A stretch of DNA of 64,000 nucleotides, taken from the NCBI RefSeq assembly GCF_009745975.1, contig NZ_WHOL01000045.1:2501-66500 (forward strand). The letters are read 5' to 3'. A program made the translations under genes and the position numbers. Positions within the stretch are counted from its first letter, which is position 1; each line of letters begins with the position of its first letter. The notes beneath the pieces are model-generated. The model saw only the letters and a list, made by a program, of their open reading frames with translations. It had not been told where the DNA came from and did not search any database. Source of the DNA: Actinokineospora pegani (GTDB lineage Bacteria; Actinomycetota; Actinomycetes; Mycobacteriales; Pseudonocardiaceae). Shown here piece by piece: positions 34,083-44,012 of this stretch.

Positions 34083-35125
34083 GAGAGCAGGACCTCCTGG
34101 GTCTGGAACAGGCGAACCGCCTCGACCAGCGGGTCGCACTCGCGGGGCGCGCGCACCGCGACCCGCACGTGGTCGGGGCCGAGCCCGGGGAACGTGTCGC
34201 CCCGCCGCACAGCGATCCCCGCGCCACGCAGGGCGGCCCGCAGCGCGGTCCCGTCGGGCACGCGCAGCAGCAGGAACGGGGCGGCCGCGGGCCCGGTCAC
34301 GCGCACGCCGGGGATCTCGGCGAGCCGGTCGGCCAGGTCGGCCCGGTGCACGGCGGCGACGTCGGCCGCCCGCTGGGCCTCGGCGACGGCGGCCGGGCCG
34401 CAGCAGGCCTCGACCGCGGCCAGCGCCAGCGCGCCGACTGGCCACTGTGGACGACTGTGGGCGAGCGCCGCGAGCAGGCCCGGGTCGCCCAGGGCGTACC
34501 CGGCGCGCAGGCCGGGCAGCGCCCACGTCTTGGTGAGGCTGCGCAGGACCAGCAGGCCGGGCGCGCGCAGTCCGGTGAGCGTCTCCGGCTCGCCGGGGAC
34601 GGCGTCCATGAACGCCTCGTCGACGACGAGCACCCGCCCCGGCCGCGCCAGCCCGAGGACGGCGTCGCGGCGGTGCAGGGCCGAGGTCGGGTTGGTCGGG
34701 TTGCCGACGACGACCATGTCCGCGTCGTCGGGCACCAGGCCCGGGCGCAGCGCGTACCCGTCGGCGGGGTCGAGGAGGACGTGCTCGACGGGCACCCCGG
34801 CCGCGCGCAGCGCCACCTCGGGCTCGGTGAAGGACGGGTGCACCAGCGCGGCCCTGCGCGGCCGCAGACCGGGCAGCAGCGCGAACCCCTCGGCGGACCC
34901 GTTGAGCACCACGACCTCGTCCGGCCGCCTGCCGTGCCGATCGGCCACCGCCGCCCGGGCCCGCAGGTCGTCCGCGGCGCAGGGATAGCGGCCCAGCCGG
35001 TCCAGCGCCTCGACCAGCACACCCCGCAACCAGTCCGGCGGCCCGTCACCGCGCACGTTGACGGCGAAGTCGCGCAGCCCCGGCTCGGCGTCCACGTCGC
35101 CGTGGTGGCGCAGCCTGTCGTCCAT
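34079..35125 (-). CDS. cobC: PLP-dependent aminotransferase, CobC/threonine-phosphate decarboxylase-like
   Basis: 348 residues, class I/II aminotransferase fold. NGSAEGFALLPGLRPRRA near 80 is the cofactor-phosphate region, VVVGNPTNPTSALHRRD near 140, VDEAFMDAVPGE near 170, and the PLP lysine lies in RSLTKTWALPGLRAGY near 200. Members make (R)-1-amino-2-propanol phosphate for the cobalamin nucleotide loop, or are HisC-like. Rv2231c in mycobacteria has the same operon position. cobD, which uses this product, lies 12 kb away on the other strand. Confidence 0.85.
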   Translation of the reverse strand: MDDRLRHHGDVDAEPGLRDFAVNVRGDGPPDWLRGVLVEALDRLGRYPCAADDLRARAAVADRHGRRPDEVVVLNGSAEGFALLPGLRPRRAALVHPSFTEPEVALRAAGVPVEHVLLDPADGYALRPGLVPDDADMVVVGNPTNPTSALHRRDAVLGLARPGRVLVVDEAFMDAVPGEPETLTGLRAPGLLVLRSLTKTWALPGLRAGYALGDPGLLAALAHSRPQWPVGALALAAVEACCGPAAVAEAQRAADVAAVHRADLADRLAEIPGVRVTGPAAAPFLLLRVPDGTALRAALRGAGIAVRRGDTFPGLGPDHVRVAVRAPRECDPLVEAVRLFQTQEVLLS

Positions 35126-35159
35126 GGGGTGGAGTCTAGGTTTCGTGGACACTGGGGTG

Positions 35160-35639
35160 GTGACTCGCTCCGGAGACCCGCTGCACATCTGCTTCGTCTG
35201 CACGGGGAACATCTGCCGCTCCCCCATGGCCGCCCTGGTGTTCGCCGAGCACGTCCGCCGGGCGGGCCTGGCCGACGAGGTGCGGGTGAGCAGCGCGGGG
35301 ACCGGCGGCTGGCACGTGGGCGACGGGGCGGACCCGCGCACGGTCCGGGTGCTGGTCGACGGCGGCTACCCGGCCGACCACGCCGCGGCCCAGGTGGCGG
35401 CGGAGCACCTCGACGCGGACCTGCTGGTGGCACTGGACACCGGGCACGAGCGGGCGCTGCGGCGGCTGGCGGCGGACCCGGGGCGGGTCGTGCTGCTGCG
35501 CGACTTCGACCCGGACGCGGGCCGCGACCGCGACGTGCCGGACCCGTACTACGGCGACGACGCCGGGTTCGCCGAGGTCATGGCCATGGTCGAGGCCGCG
35601 ATGCCGGGCATGGTGGCCTGGGTGCGGGACCGGCTGTGA
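35160..35639 (+). CDS. ptpA: Low-molecular-weight protein tyrosine phosphatase
   Basis: 159 residues. The P-loop CTGNICRS near residue 16 has the CX5R signature, and DPYYGDD near 127 holds the general-acid Asp and following tyrosines. Compact LMW-PTP fold; dephosphorylates tyrosine in proteins. Mycobacterial PtpA (Rv2234) sits in the same place next to this cobC-Nif3-RNase HI block. The start is one of two adjacent GTGs (35157 and 35160). Confidence 0.9.
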   Translation: MTRSGDPLHICFVCTGNICRSPMAALVFAEHVRRAGLADEVRVSSAGTGGWHVGDGADPRTVRVLVDGGYPADHAAAQVAAEHLDADLLVALDTGHERALRRLAADPGRVVLLRDFDPDAGRDRDVPDPYYGDDAGFAEVMAMVEAAMPGMVAWVRDRL

Positions 35640-35691
35640 GCCCCGTGGGACGGGGCAGCGGCGGGGTACGGGCCTGGCCCCGGGGGCAACG

Positions 35692-36531
35692 GTGAACCCC
35701 GCTCTCGCCGTCAGCGAGCTGATGGGCGTCGAGGTCGTGGGGACGCACGCGGTCAAGGACTCGGTGTTCGAGGTGGACCTGGCGGACGGGGACCTGGTGG
35801 TCGCCAAGTTCCACGCCGACGCGGGCAAGGCTGGGGTGGAGGCGTGGGGCCTGGGCTGGCTCGCCGAGCCGGGCGCGGTGGCGGTGACCCAGGTCCGGGC
35901 CGTCGACGAGCACTGGCTGGTGATCGACCAGGTGGAGCCGGGGCAGGCGTCGGCCACCGCGGCCGAGGGGCTGGGGCGGGGGCTGGCCCGGCTGCACGCG
36001 GCGGGGGCGTCGGCGTTCGGCGAGGGGCCCGCGGAGTCCTGGATCGGCGGGCTGCCGATGGCGTGCGTGCCGGGCCAGTCGTGGCCGGAGTGGTTCGCGG
36101 CGCACCGGATCGAGCCCTACCTGCGCCAGGCCGTGGACCGGGATCTGCTGGACCCGGCGGCGTCGCGGCTGGTCAGCGAGGTCTGCGCGCGCATCGGCGA
36201 GTTGGCCGGGCCCGCCGAGCCGCCCGCCCGGCTGCACGGCGACCTGTGGAACGGCAACGTCCTGTGGGACCGCGCGAACCTGGCCTGGCTGATCGACCCG
36301 GCGGCCCACGGCGGGCACCGCGAGTCCGACCTGGCCATGCTGGCGCTGTTCGGTTGCCCACACCTCGACCGCGTGCTGGCCGCCTACGACGAGACCCGCC
36401 CGCTGGCCCCCGGCTGGCAGGACAGGACCCCGTTGCACCAACTGTTCCCGCTCCTGGTGCACGTGGTCCTGTTCGGCCCCGGGTACGCCGCCCAGACCCT
36501 GACGGCGGCCCGGCGGGCACTGTCCGCCTGA
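35692..36531 (+). CDS. Fructosamine kinase family protein
   Basis: 279 residues, aminoglycoside-phosphotransferase-like fold. LHGDLWNGNVLWD near 182 is the catalytic loop and LIDPAAHGGHRESDLAM near 200 the metal-binding DPA motif. FN3K-related kinases phosphorylate ketoamine adducts on glycated proteins or free amino acids and so repair glycation. The start is the GTG at 35692, 52 bp after ptpA, so co-transcription is likely. Confidence 0.88.
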   Translation: MNPALAVSELMGVEVVGTHAVKDSVFEVDLADGDLVVAKFHADAGKAGVEAWGLGWLAEPGAVAVTQVRAVDEHWLVIDQVEPGQASATAAEGLGRGLARLHAAGASAFGEGPAESWIGGLPMACVPGQSWPEWFAAHRIEPYLRQAVDRDLLDPAASRLVSEVCARIGELAGPAEPPARLHGDLWNGNVLWDRANLAWLIDPAAHGGHRESDLAMLALFGCPHLDRVLAAYDETRPLAPGWQDRTPLHQLFPLLVHVVLFGPGYAAQTLTAARRALSA

Positions 36532-36551
36532 CCTTGGCTTACCGTGGTGGG

Positions 36552-37361
36552 GTGAGGTTGAAGCTCCTGCTCCGCCCGGGTTGGCTGCTCCTGGCGCTCG
36601 TCGTCGTCCTCTTCGCGGTGACGTGCTTCACCCTGCTCGCCCCCTGGCAGTTCGGCCGCAACTCCGAACGCCAGGCGACGAACACCGCCCTGGAGTCCTC
36701 GACCGACTCGGCCCCGGTCCCGCTGCGCGAGGTGCTGGCCGCGGGCCAGACCCCCGACAACTCCACCGAGTGGCGCCGAGTCACCCTGCGCGGCGCCTAC
36801 GAGCCCGCGGGCGGGGCCGTCGCCCGCCTGCGCACCGTGCAGGGCAACGCCGCCTTCGAGGTCCTCACCCCCTTCCGCCTGGACGACGGCACCCACGTCC
36901 TGGTCAACCGCGGCTACGTCCGCCCGGTCGGCGGCGTCCGCGTCCCCTCCTTCGCCGCCGCCCCCACCGGCCCCGTGGACCTGACAGCCCGGATCCGCGT
37001 CGACGAACGCGACACCCGCCCCGCCTTCCAGGACGCGACAACCGACGGCCACCGCCAGGTCTACGGCATCAACTCCCGAGTGGTCGGCGACGCGGCGAAC
37101 ATCCCCCTCGCCCCCGGCTACCTCCAACTGGAAGAGGGCTCCCCCGGCGTCCTGTCGGCCCTGCCGCTCCCCCAGCGGGAGGCGGGCCCCTTCTTCTCCT
37201 ACGCCCTGCAATGGATCGCCTTCGGCACAATGGGCATCCTGGGCCTGATCTACTTCACCTGGCGCGAGATCAAACCCGGCGGCGCTCTGGCCCAGTCCCG
37301 CCCGAAGAAGCTCTCAGTGGCCGAGCAACTGGCCCAGGACGAGGAATACACCCGCACCTGA
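36552..37361 (+). CDS. SURF1 family cytochrome oxidase assembly protein
   Basis: 269 residues with two TMs, one at each end (LLLALVVVLFAVTCFTLLAP near 12-31 and IAFGTMGILGLIYFTW near 220-236). The domain between lies outside and has the SURF1 patterns WQFGRNSER, NRGYVRP and LQLEEG. It helps insert haem a3 or assemble the aa3 oxidase. The C-terminus is a cytoplasmic tail. The start codon is GTG, and the gene follows the fructosamine kinase by 20 bp. Confidence 0.9.
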   Translation: MRLKLLLRPGWLLLALVVVLFAVTCFTLLAPWQFGRNSERQATNTALESSTDSAPVPLREVLAAGQTPDNSTEWRRVTLRGAYEPAGGAVARLRTVQGNAAFEVLTPFRLDDGTHVLVNRGYVRPVGGVRVPSFAAAPTGPVDLTARIRVDERDTRPAFQDATTDGHRQVYGINSRVVGDAANIPLAPGYLQLEEGSPGVLSALPLPQREAGPFFSYALQWIAFGTMGILGLIYFTWREIKPGGALAQSRPKKLSVAEQLAQDEEYTRT

Positions 37362-37389
37362 TCCCGGTTCTCGAAGAAGTACGCCCAGC

Positions 37390-38715
37390 TCAAGACGAGT
37401 ACGGCGCCTTGGCCTTCTCCGCCGCCAACATCAACGCAGGCCGCAACTCGGGCCAGTAATACTCATCCTGGCACGCGAACGGCGGCAGAAATCCATCACA
37501 CCCCCGCCCCTTATTATCCCCAACCTCAATCGTATAAGCAGCAACACCCAACTTGTCGTAAACCCAGTCCTCAGTGCCCCCTGACGCGTCATACAGAATC
37601 TCGCCCGCTTGACCGGAGTCATAACCGAGTTGGTCGCCCAGTCGCCGCCCGAAGGCCCGCAGGGCGGCGTCATTACCGGTCTGCACAGCGGCATCGTGCC
37701 CCCAGGGGTGAAGAACCTGGGCAGCGTCAGCGTGCATGGTGATGAACATGCCCGCGGTGTCAGCCGGGGCAGCGGAGGCGTCACCATCCTCGCGCTTGTC
37801 CTCATAGAGGTCCGCGATCAAACCCTCCAGCGCCGAGTTCTCCACCTCGGAGTCCGGGCTCGGGCCGAGGTAGATCTCGCTGCACGGGTCGTCGGAGGTG
37901 CCGCTCTCACCCCAGTGCGAGCCCGCGTTGCGGTTGAGGTCGACGCCGGTGGAGCCGACGCCGCAGTCCTGGTGGGAGTCGTTGGCGTTCTTGCGCTGGA
38001 GCACCGGGGTGTCGCCGCCGGAGGCGACGATGTCGACGCCGTCGGGGTTGGCGACCGGGACCACCCACATCTCCACCGAGTCCATCAGCGCGGTGACCGC
38101 CGGGTCGGTGCCGTAGCCGTCGGCCAGGTGGTCGATCCAGCGGTAGGAGACCTCGCCGGTGCTGATCTCACGGGAGTGGATCTGCGAGATCAGGAAGAAC
38201 TTCGGCTTGCCGCCCGCCGCGCGGGTGCAGTCCGACCCCGTCTTGGCCGTCAGGCAGATCGCCTTCAGGTCGTTGCCGCCGCGGCCCTGCTCCTTGAGCC
38301 ACGACGACCCGTAGGTCAGCACCGAGGCCAGCTCCGGGTGGGCGGCGGCCACGGCGTCGAGGTGCGCGTACTGCCCAGCGGTCGTCTGGTACCCGCCGTA
38401 GTAGGTGTTCGCGGCGGCCGAGCGCGCGGTCACCGGCGACACGGCACTGCCCGAGGGAACCGCGCTCAGGCCCATCGCCCGCACCTGCTCCGCCGCGTCC
38501 GCTCCGAGCACGAACAGGTCGTGTCCGGAGCGGCGTTCCAGCAGGTCGACGCCGGAGGCCAGCAGCTCGTCAGAGCGTTCCAGACCACCGGGCACCCGGT
38601 AGACCTGCGAGGCGTCGGGGGCCGGGGCGGACTGCGCGGGTGGCGCCGCCAGCAGGGTGCCCGCGGCGAGCGCGATCGCCGCGGCGGCAGCGATGGGATA
38701 TCGGCGTCGCATCAT
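37390..38715 (-). CDS. Secreted M14 zinc carboxypeptidase
   Basis: 441 residues. A signal peptide ends near LLAAPPAQSA. Zinc ligands of the M14 family appear in ISQIHSREISTGE near 178 (HxxE) and in FITMHADAAQVLHPWG near 325; the substrate-binding NRNAGSHWGESG and the general base Glu in YTIEVGDNKG near 400 follow. It removes C-terminal residues from peptides or wall stems outside the cell. I use the ATG at 38715 (MMRRR) rather than the upstream TTG. Convergent with SURF1, 28 bp apart. Confidence 0.9.
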   Translation of the reverse strand: MMRRRYPIAAAAAIALAAGTLLAAPPAQSAPAPDASQVYRVPGGLERSDELLASGVDLLERRSGHDLFVLGADAAEQVRAMGLSAVPSGSAVSPVTARSAAANTYYGGYQTTAGQYAHLDAVAAAHPELASVLTYGSSWLKEQGRGGNDLKAICLTAKTGSDCTRAAGGKPKFFLISQIHSREISTGEVSYRWIDHLADGYGTDPAVTALMDSVEMWVVPVANPDGVDIVASGGDTPVLQRKNANDSHQDCGVGSTGVDLNRNAGSHWGESGTSDDPCSEIYLGPSPDSEVENSALEGLIADLYEDKREDGDASAAPADTAGMFITMHADAAQVLHPWGHDAAVQTGNDAALRAFGRRLGDQLGYDSGQAGEILYDASGGTEDWVYDKLGVAAYTIEVGDNKGRGCDGFLPPFACQDEYYWPELRPALMLAAEKAKAPYSS

Positions 38716-38769
38716 GGGCAAAACGCTAGTCGGACAGTCACCAACCGATAACCGACGGAAGTCGGAAAA

Positions 38770-39900
38770 CTACACCAGATCGGGTATCAGCAGGTCAAGC
38801 AGCATTTCTTCGGGCACGGACCACCCTGCGCGCAGCGCATCACCCAAACGGGGGTCCCACGGCGTCGGCCCCACCTCGCCGTCCAGCGGCGGCAGGTCGA
38901 TGCCCTCCGACCGGGCCAGGTCCAGCGCCGAGCGGTAGTCGTCGGCGCCCATCCGCCACGGCGTCCCACCGGTCAACGACAGCACCTCGCGCACGACCAG
39001 CAACCCAGCCGCGTCGAAGTCCCCGTGCACCCGCAGGTCGACGCGCAACGACGCCAGCCGGGCCAGCAGCATCCGCGCCGCCACCCCGAGCCTGCCCGCC
39101 AGGCACACCAGGTCGACCGGTCCAGCGACCTCGGCCAGCCGCGGGCTCGAGCACACCCACACCACCGCGCCCGGCGGCACCACCGGCACAGTCGCGACAT
39201 CGCGCAGCGCCACCACGCTCCCGCGCCACACCACCGTCGACGACAACCCGTCCACGGCCACCCCGCAGCGCTCCCACAGCCGCCGCTCCGCCTCAGCGCC
39301 GCGCGGCAACGGCACCCCGTGCGCCAACGCGGCCGCCCGCAGCACCAACGCGGCCAGCTTGCGCCCCCGGTCCAGGCCGACCCCGGCCAATTCCGCCCGC
39401 GGCACCCACACCGTCGGCACGGCACCCGGGTCGAGGTTGATCCTGGCCAGCACAGCGGCGGCCTCCACGGCGGGCCCGGCCAGCCGCTCCGGCGCGATCT
39501 TGGCGTACCGGCGCACCTGGTCCACCCACACCGAGGCCCACGGAGCCGTCGACAGCCCCGCGGTGGTCAACGCGTCCCGCAGCAGCTCATCAACCCACTC
39601 GTCGCGCGACGGGGACGCGTCTCCCGCAACGACCTCTTGGCCGTGCACCGCCGAAAGCACGTCCGTCAGCCCACAGTGGAACGACGACGCCCGCAGCAGC
39701 GCGTCGAGCTCCTCGACCGGGAAGGTCATCCCGATCCCGGCCGTGACCGGCACCCCGAGCAGCTCCGAGACCGCCGCGGCCGCCGCCGGGTCCGGGGCCT
39801 TGTAGCCGAAGCGGGCCTGTCCGCGCCGCACCGCGGCCAGCGCCTTGCGCCAGAGCACGACGTACTCGGGCCGCCCGAAGGCCTCCGCCAGCGCGCTCAC
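38770..39900 (-). CDS. jetD: Wadjet JetD-like Toprim nuclease subunit (TIGR02679/DUF2399)
   Basis: 376 residues, GTG start overlapping the jetC stop (GTGA). The N-terminal arm is helical; the C-terminal half is a Toprim-like fold with the acidic pair in VHGDFDAAGLLVV near 293 and VDLVCLAGRLG near 250. This is the DUF2399 component that cleaves the DNA looped by the SMC-like partner in Wadjet systems. The last of four translationally coupled genes. Confidence 0.92.
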   Translation of the reverse strand: MSALAEAFGRPEYVVLWRKALAAVRRGQARFGYKAPDPAAAAAVSELLGVPVTAGIGMTFPVEELDALLRASSFHCGLTDVLSAVHGQEVVAGDASPSRDEWVDELLRDALTTAGLSTAPWASVWVDQVRRYAKIAPERLAGPAVEAAAVLARINLDPGAVPTVWVPRAELAGVGLDRGRKLAALVLRAAALAHGVPLPRGAEAERRLWERCGVAVDGLSSTVVWRGSVVALRDVATVPVVPPGAVVWVCSSPRLAEVAGPVDLVCLAGRLGVAARMLLARLASLRVDLRVHGDFDAAGLLVVREVLSLTGGTPWRMGADDYRSALDLARSEGIDLPPLDGEVGPTPWDPRLGDALRAGWSVPEEMLLDLLIPDLV

Positions 39901-42900
39901 GGGTCGTCCCGGTCCAGGCCGGAGCCGTCCCACGTGGTGTGCGTGCAGGCCACGCCGTGCCCGGACTTGGGCCGCAGGACGTCGTAGATGTGCATTCGGG
40001 GGATTCGGTCGGACACGCCCCACCCGCTGGGCCAGGTGATCACCCAGTCCATGTCGAGGTCCACCAGCAGCTCGAGCATCCGGGCGATGGTCGGGTCGTC
40101 GAGCCGCTCGAACGCCTCGTCGAGCAGCACCAGCCGCAGCGGCGACAGCCGCGACGACGCGGCGACCCCGGCGGAGATGGCGCCGTAGAACGCGGCGGCG
40201 GCGGCGAACAGCGTCACGTACGAGATCAGCCGGGTCTCGCCGGAGGAGAGCTGGCGCAGCCTCCGCGAGCGGGGCTTGGCGTCCGGGCCCGTGTCGCGCA
40301 CGCGCACGGTGAAGGCGAACCAGGACCGGTAGTCCAGGGCGCGGGACAGGATCTCGGTGAACCCGCCGGTCGCGGTGTCGCGCTCGGCCTCGATCCGCTC
40401 GGTGAACACCTGCTGCAACCGGGCGTCCTGCTCCTCGGTGCGGTCGGCGAACGGCACGCGCAGCAGCTTGAGCGCCTCCAGCGTCGGCTCGTCGAGCCAC
40501 GCCGCGGGCCGCCAGTCGAGCTGGACGTGCACGCCCTGGCTGGACCGGGCGGTGTCGAGCACCTCGTTCATCCGCCGGGTCAGGTCCTCGGCGACCGAGA
40601 TCTGCGCGGACAGCCGCTCGGCCAGCTCGCGCACCAGGTGCAGCGCGAAGATCTCCTGGTACTGCTCGGACAGGAACCCGCGCCGCTCGGCCAGCCGCTC
40701 GGCGACCCGGCGCGCGGCGTCGGCCACCGGGGCGGGCCCCTCCTCGCCGGAGACGACGACGGTGAGGATGCCCGCGTGCCGCTCCGGCAGCACGTTGTGC
40801 GTGCCTGCCAACGACGCCTGCAAGGCCTGCAACCTGGTCAGCGCGCTCTCCTCGCCCGGCAAGCGCTTGCTCTCCGCCACGGCCGCCGCGAGCAGCGCGA
40901 ACGCGTCGCGGTCGGAGTCCGGGCGGGGCTCGTCCACCGCCGCGTTCCACACCCCGGGGGCGGCCAGCGCCTCGGCGAACGCGGCCGCGGCGGCCTCGGC
41001 GGCGGCCCGCTTGCCGTCGATCTCGCCGGTGCGGGTGTCGAGCAGGGTCTCGGTCTTGACGACCTTGTTCGACAGGTCCACGGCGGCCTTGCGGGCCTGG
41101 GGCAGCTCCGCGCGGGCGTCGCGGCGGCGCTGCTCGACCTGGGTGAGCTGCCGCGCCACCTCCTCGGCCTCGCCGCCGACCGCGGAGGTCAGCTCGCTCA
41201 GCGCGGCGGCCTCGCGCTGGAAGTCGGCGCAGCGCTCGTCGGCGACCCGCTCGGCGACCGCGCGGTCGTCGGTGGCGGCGTTGTGGTCGTGCAGGGCGTC
41301 GACGAGGTCGCGCACGGTCCCGGCGCACCGCTTGGCCAGCGCGTCGCGCAGGGCCGCGGCGGCGTCGCGGGCGGTGGTGGCCGCGCGCTGGGCGTGCCGC
41401 AGCGCCTCGGTGTCGGCGGTGAGCCCGGCGGCCCCGGCGTCGCGGACCAGCTCACCCGCCGCGGCGCTGACCCGGCCGGTGGCGGCGGCCTGCTCGGCGC
41501 GGCGGCGCTCGGCCTTGCGCGCGGCGTCGTCCGCCTGGGCGGCTGCCTGGTCGGCGGTGGCGCGCGCGCCGATGACGTCGCGGTCGTCGGGGAAGGAGTC
41601 GAGGTGGCGGTCCCAGGTCTCCACGGCCGTGGAGTGCTGGCCCACCACGGACTCCGCGGCGGACAGCTCGGTGTGCAGGGCCTCCAGGGACGCGGACAGC
41701 TCCTCGGCCGTGCGCCGCCTGGTCGCCGCCCGCGCGCCCGCCCCGACGAACTCGGCTTCCACCTTGGACAGCGCGCCGCGCAGCACCCCGGCCTGCCACC
41801 GCCCGTCGGACCACAGGCTCAACCCGGGCCCTTCGGCGCCGTGCGACACCGACGCCAACACGCCCGCGACGACGTCCGCCGACACCGGGCTGTCCGGGTC
41901 GACGGCGGGGACCAGGACCTCCGACAGCGCCGACGGGACCGGTTCCCCGGCGGCGGCGAGCACGCCGGGCACCGACGCGTCGACCTTCCCGTCAGCGCTC
42001 ACCCACGCCGCCAGCAGCCCACTGGCCTGCAACGCGGCCTCGAGCCCGGCCCGCTCCCCCGCGTCCAGCCCGGGCGCGAAGTCGACGAGCCGGTAGAACG
42101 GCGCGCCCGCTGCGGGGTCGCGGTCGGCGGCGCCGAACGGCGGCGCGGGCGGGGTGGCGTCGACGCCGTTGCGCAGCTCGATCAGCCGCGCCTCGGCGGA
42201 CTTGATCCGGCCGACCAGCTCGTCGACGACCTGGCGCGCGGCGACGACCCGCTGGCGCAGGCCGGACAGGTGCGGGGCGGCCCAGTCGCGGGTGGCGGCC
42301 CGCGCCGAGCGGGTCGCGTCCGGCTGGGTCAGGACGTCCTTGGCCGCGACAGGGCGCGGCGGGCGCGGGGTGTGCTCGTCGGCGAACGGGCCGGACGCGG
42401 CCCAGCGGCGGGCCTTGTCCGCCCAGACCTCGACGGCGTCGGCGAAGCGCTGCCTGGCCTCGTTGCGCCTGCCCGCGGCCTCGGTGGCCTCGATCTGGGC
42501 GTCGCGGGCCTGGGCCGCCTGCTTGTCGAGGTCCTGGCGCTCGCGGTCGAGCTTGAGCGCGCGCTCGTGCAGCGCCATGGCCAGCGCGGCCCGGCCGCCG
42601 ACCTGGGCGCCGATCGCCTGGACCCGCTCGGCGGCGGCGGCGAACTCGCCCGCGAGCGCGTCCGGGGCCAGCTCCGGCGGGGTGCGCCGCTGCACCTGCA
42701 ACGGCTCGGCCTCCGGGTCGGGCTTGGCCCGGACCCGGTCGGTCACCACGACGGGCACCGCGTCCGGGGCGGCGGGCACCCCCGGGCACAGCGCGGCGTC
42801 GAGCCCGGCGGCGACGAGGCTCTCGGTGGTCGTGCGGGCCAGCTCGGCGGCGTCCTCGACGTCCCCGCCGAGGCGGCGCAGCACCGACAGCACCGTCTCC

Positions 42901-44012
42901 ACCGCGCGGTCGGCGTGGTTGCGCTGCACCCCGGCGTGGTCGAGCGCGGCGACGGCGGACTCCCGGGTGCGCTCGACGAGCTTCTCCCGGTCCCGCAGGT
43001 CGCGCAGGCCCTGGTAGGCGGGCATCGACTTGAGCGAGTCGATGGTGGTCTCCAGCTCGGCGTCGCGCTCCTCCAGGCCCGCCACCAGCTCCTCGGCCGC
43101 GGCGCGCGCCCGGGACTCGGTGGCCAGCCTCGTGCGCAGCTTGTCGATCTCGGTGTGCGCGGTGTCCAACGACTTGCGCGCGACCTCGGCCTTGGCGCCG
43201 CAGCCGTGCAGGGCGCCCAGCGCGTAGCCCGCGTACCCGGACAGGAAGGCGCCCATCGCGGTGTCGGCGCTGCTGAGGCGGCCGATGTTCTCCCGGATCG
43301 ACTCCAGGTCCTCGAACGAGGTGGCCAACTGCTCGACGACGGTGACGTCCAGCGGCGGCAGCGCGTCGGTGAGGATCTGCTCGAGCTGCCCGTCCTGCAC
43401 CTTGAGCCCGATGTCGGGGTTGCGCAGGGTGCGCTGCAGGTGCAGCAGGTCGCCGTAGCGCGGGGCCGGGAGGCCGTAGACGGTCTCGGCCACCTTCGCG
43501 CGGAAAGCCTGCTCGTCGTACACGCGGTCCGCGCCGAGCACGTCCCGCAGGGCCGCCGGGCCGAGCGGGACGCGGTCGGCCGTGGCGAGGGTGAAGTGCG
43601 TGCCGACGCGGCTGGGCGTGACGAACCGCCAGGAGTCGCTGATCTGCTGCGAGGTGGCCGAGGCCTTCACACCGATGCCGCAGGTCAGGTAGTCGTCGCC
43701 GCCGGTCGGGGTGGTGCGGTGCAGCTCGATCCAGGCGTAGCCGATGCGGTTGGGGCCGCCGTCGTAGTCGTCGAGCATCAGGCGGCGGATCGACACCGTG
43801 CCCGCGCCCTTGGACCCCAGGTGGCGCAGGTCGCCGTCGAGGCACAGCGGCAGCAGCAGCTCCAGCGTGCGCGACTTCCCGGACCCGTTGGTGCCCTGGA
43901 AGATCGCGCGGCCGCCGGAGAAGTCGAAGGTCTGCTCCCGGTACTGCCAGATGTTGACCACACCGCCTCGGTGCAGCCGCCAGCGGCCGAATCCGGGATC
44001 TGCGGAGGTCAC
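39897..44012 (-). CDS. jetC: Wadjet JetC-like SMC ATPase (TIGR02680)
   Basis: 1371 residues. Walker A GTNGSGKS at 40-47, a very long Ala/Arg/Glu-rich coiled coil with a hinge-like globular segment mid-protein (about 620-760), then signature LSSGETRLI near 1254 and Walker B LVLLDEAFERLDD near 1297. The gene is MukB-like in plan and would extrude DNA loops with the JetA and JetB subunits. The start overlaps jetB by 4 bp. The antisense strand also carries a very long open frame, an artefact of GC bias. Confidence 0.95.
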   Translation of the reverse strand: MTSADPGFGRWRLHRGGVVNIWQYREQTFDFSGGRAIFQGTNGSGKSRTLELLLPLCLDGDLRHLGSKGAGTVSIRRLMLDDYDGGPNRIGYAWIELHRTTPTGGDDYLTCGIGVKASATSQQISDSWRFVTPSRVGTHFTLATADRVPLGPAALRDVLGADRVYDEQAFRAKVAETVYGLPAPRYGDLLHLQRTLRNPDIGLKVQDGQLEQILTDALPPLDVTVVEQLATSFEDLESIRENIGRLSSADTAMGAFLSGYAGYALGALHGCGAKAEVARKSLDTAHTEIDKLRTRLATESRARAAAEELVAGLEERDAELETTIDSLKSMPAYQGLRDLRDREKLVERTRESAVAALDHAGVQRNHADRAVETVLSVLRRLGGDVEDAAELARTTTESLVAAGLDAALCPGVPAAPDAVPVVVTDRVRAKPDPEAEPLQVQRRTPPELAPDALAGEFAAAAERVQAIGAQVGGRAALAMALHERALKLDRERQDLDKQAAQARDAQIEATEAAGRRNEARQRFADAVEVWADKARRWAASGPFADEHTPRPPRPVAAKDVLTQPDATRSARAATRDWAAPHLSGLRQRVVAARQVVDELVGRIKSAEARLIELRNGVDATPPAPPFGAADRDPAAGAPFYRLVDFAPGLDAGERAGLEAALQASGLLAAWVSADGKVDASVPGVLAAAGEPVPSALSEVLVPAVDPDSPVSADVVAGVLASVSHGAEGPGLSLWSDGRWQAGVLRGALSKVEAEFVGAGARAATRRRTAEELSASLEALHTELSAAESVVGQHSTAVETWDRHLDSFPDDRDVIGARATADQAAAQADDAARKAERRRAEQAAATGRVSAAAGELVRDAGAAGLTADTEALRHAQRAATTARDAAAALRDALAKRCAGTVRDLVDALHDHNAATDDRAVAERVADERCADFQREAAALSELTSAVGGEAEEVARQLTQVEQRRRDARAELPQARKAAVDLSNKVVKTETLLDTRTGEIDGKRAAAEAAAAAFAEALAAPGVWNAAVDEPRPDSDRDAFALLAAAVAESKRLPGEESALTRLQALQASLAGTHNVLPERHAGILTVVVSGEEGPAPVADAARRVAERLAERRGFLSEQYQEIFALHLVRELAERLSAQISVAEDLTRRMNEVLDTARSSQGVHVQLDWRPAAWLDEPTLEALKLLRVPFADRTEEQDARLQQVFTERIEAERDTATGGFTEILSRALDYRSWFAFTVRVRDTGPDAKPRSRRLRQLSSGETRLISYVTLFAAAAAFYGAISAGVAASSRLSPLRLVLLDEAFERLDDPTIARMLELLVDLDMDWVITWPSGWGVSDRIPRMHIYDVLRPKSGHGVACTHTTWDGSGLDRDDP

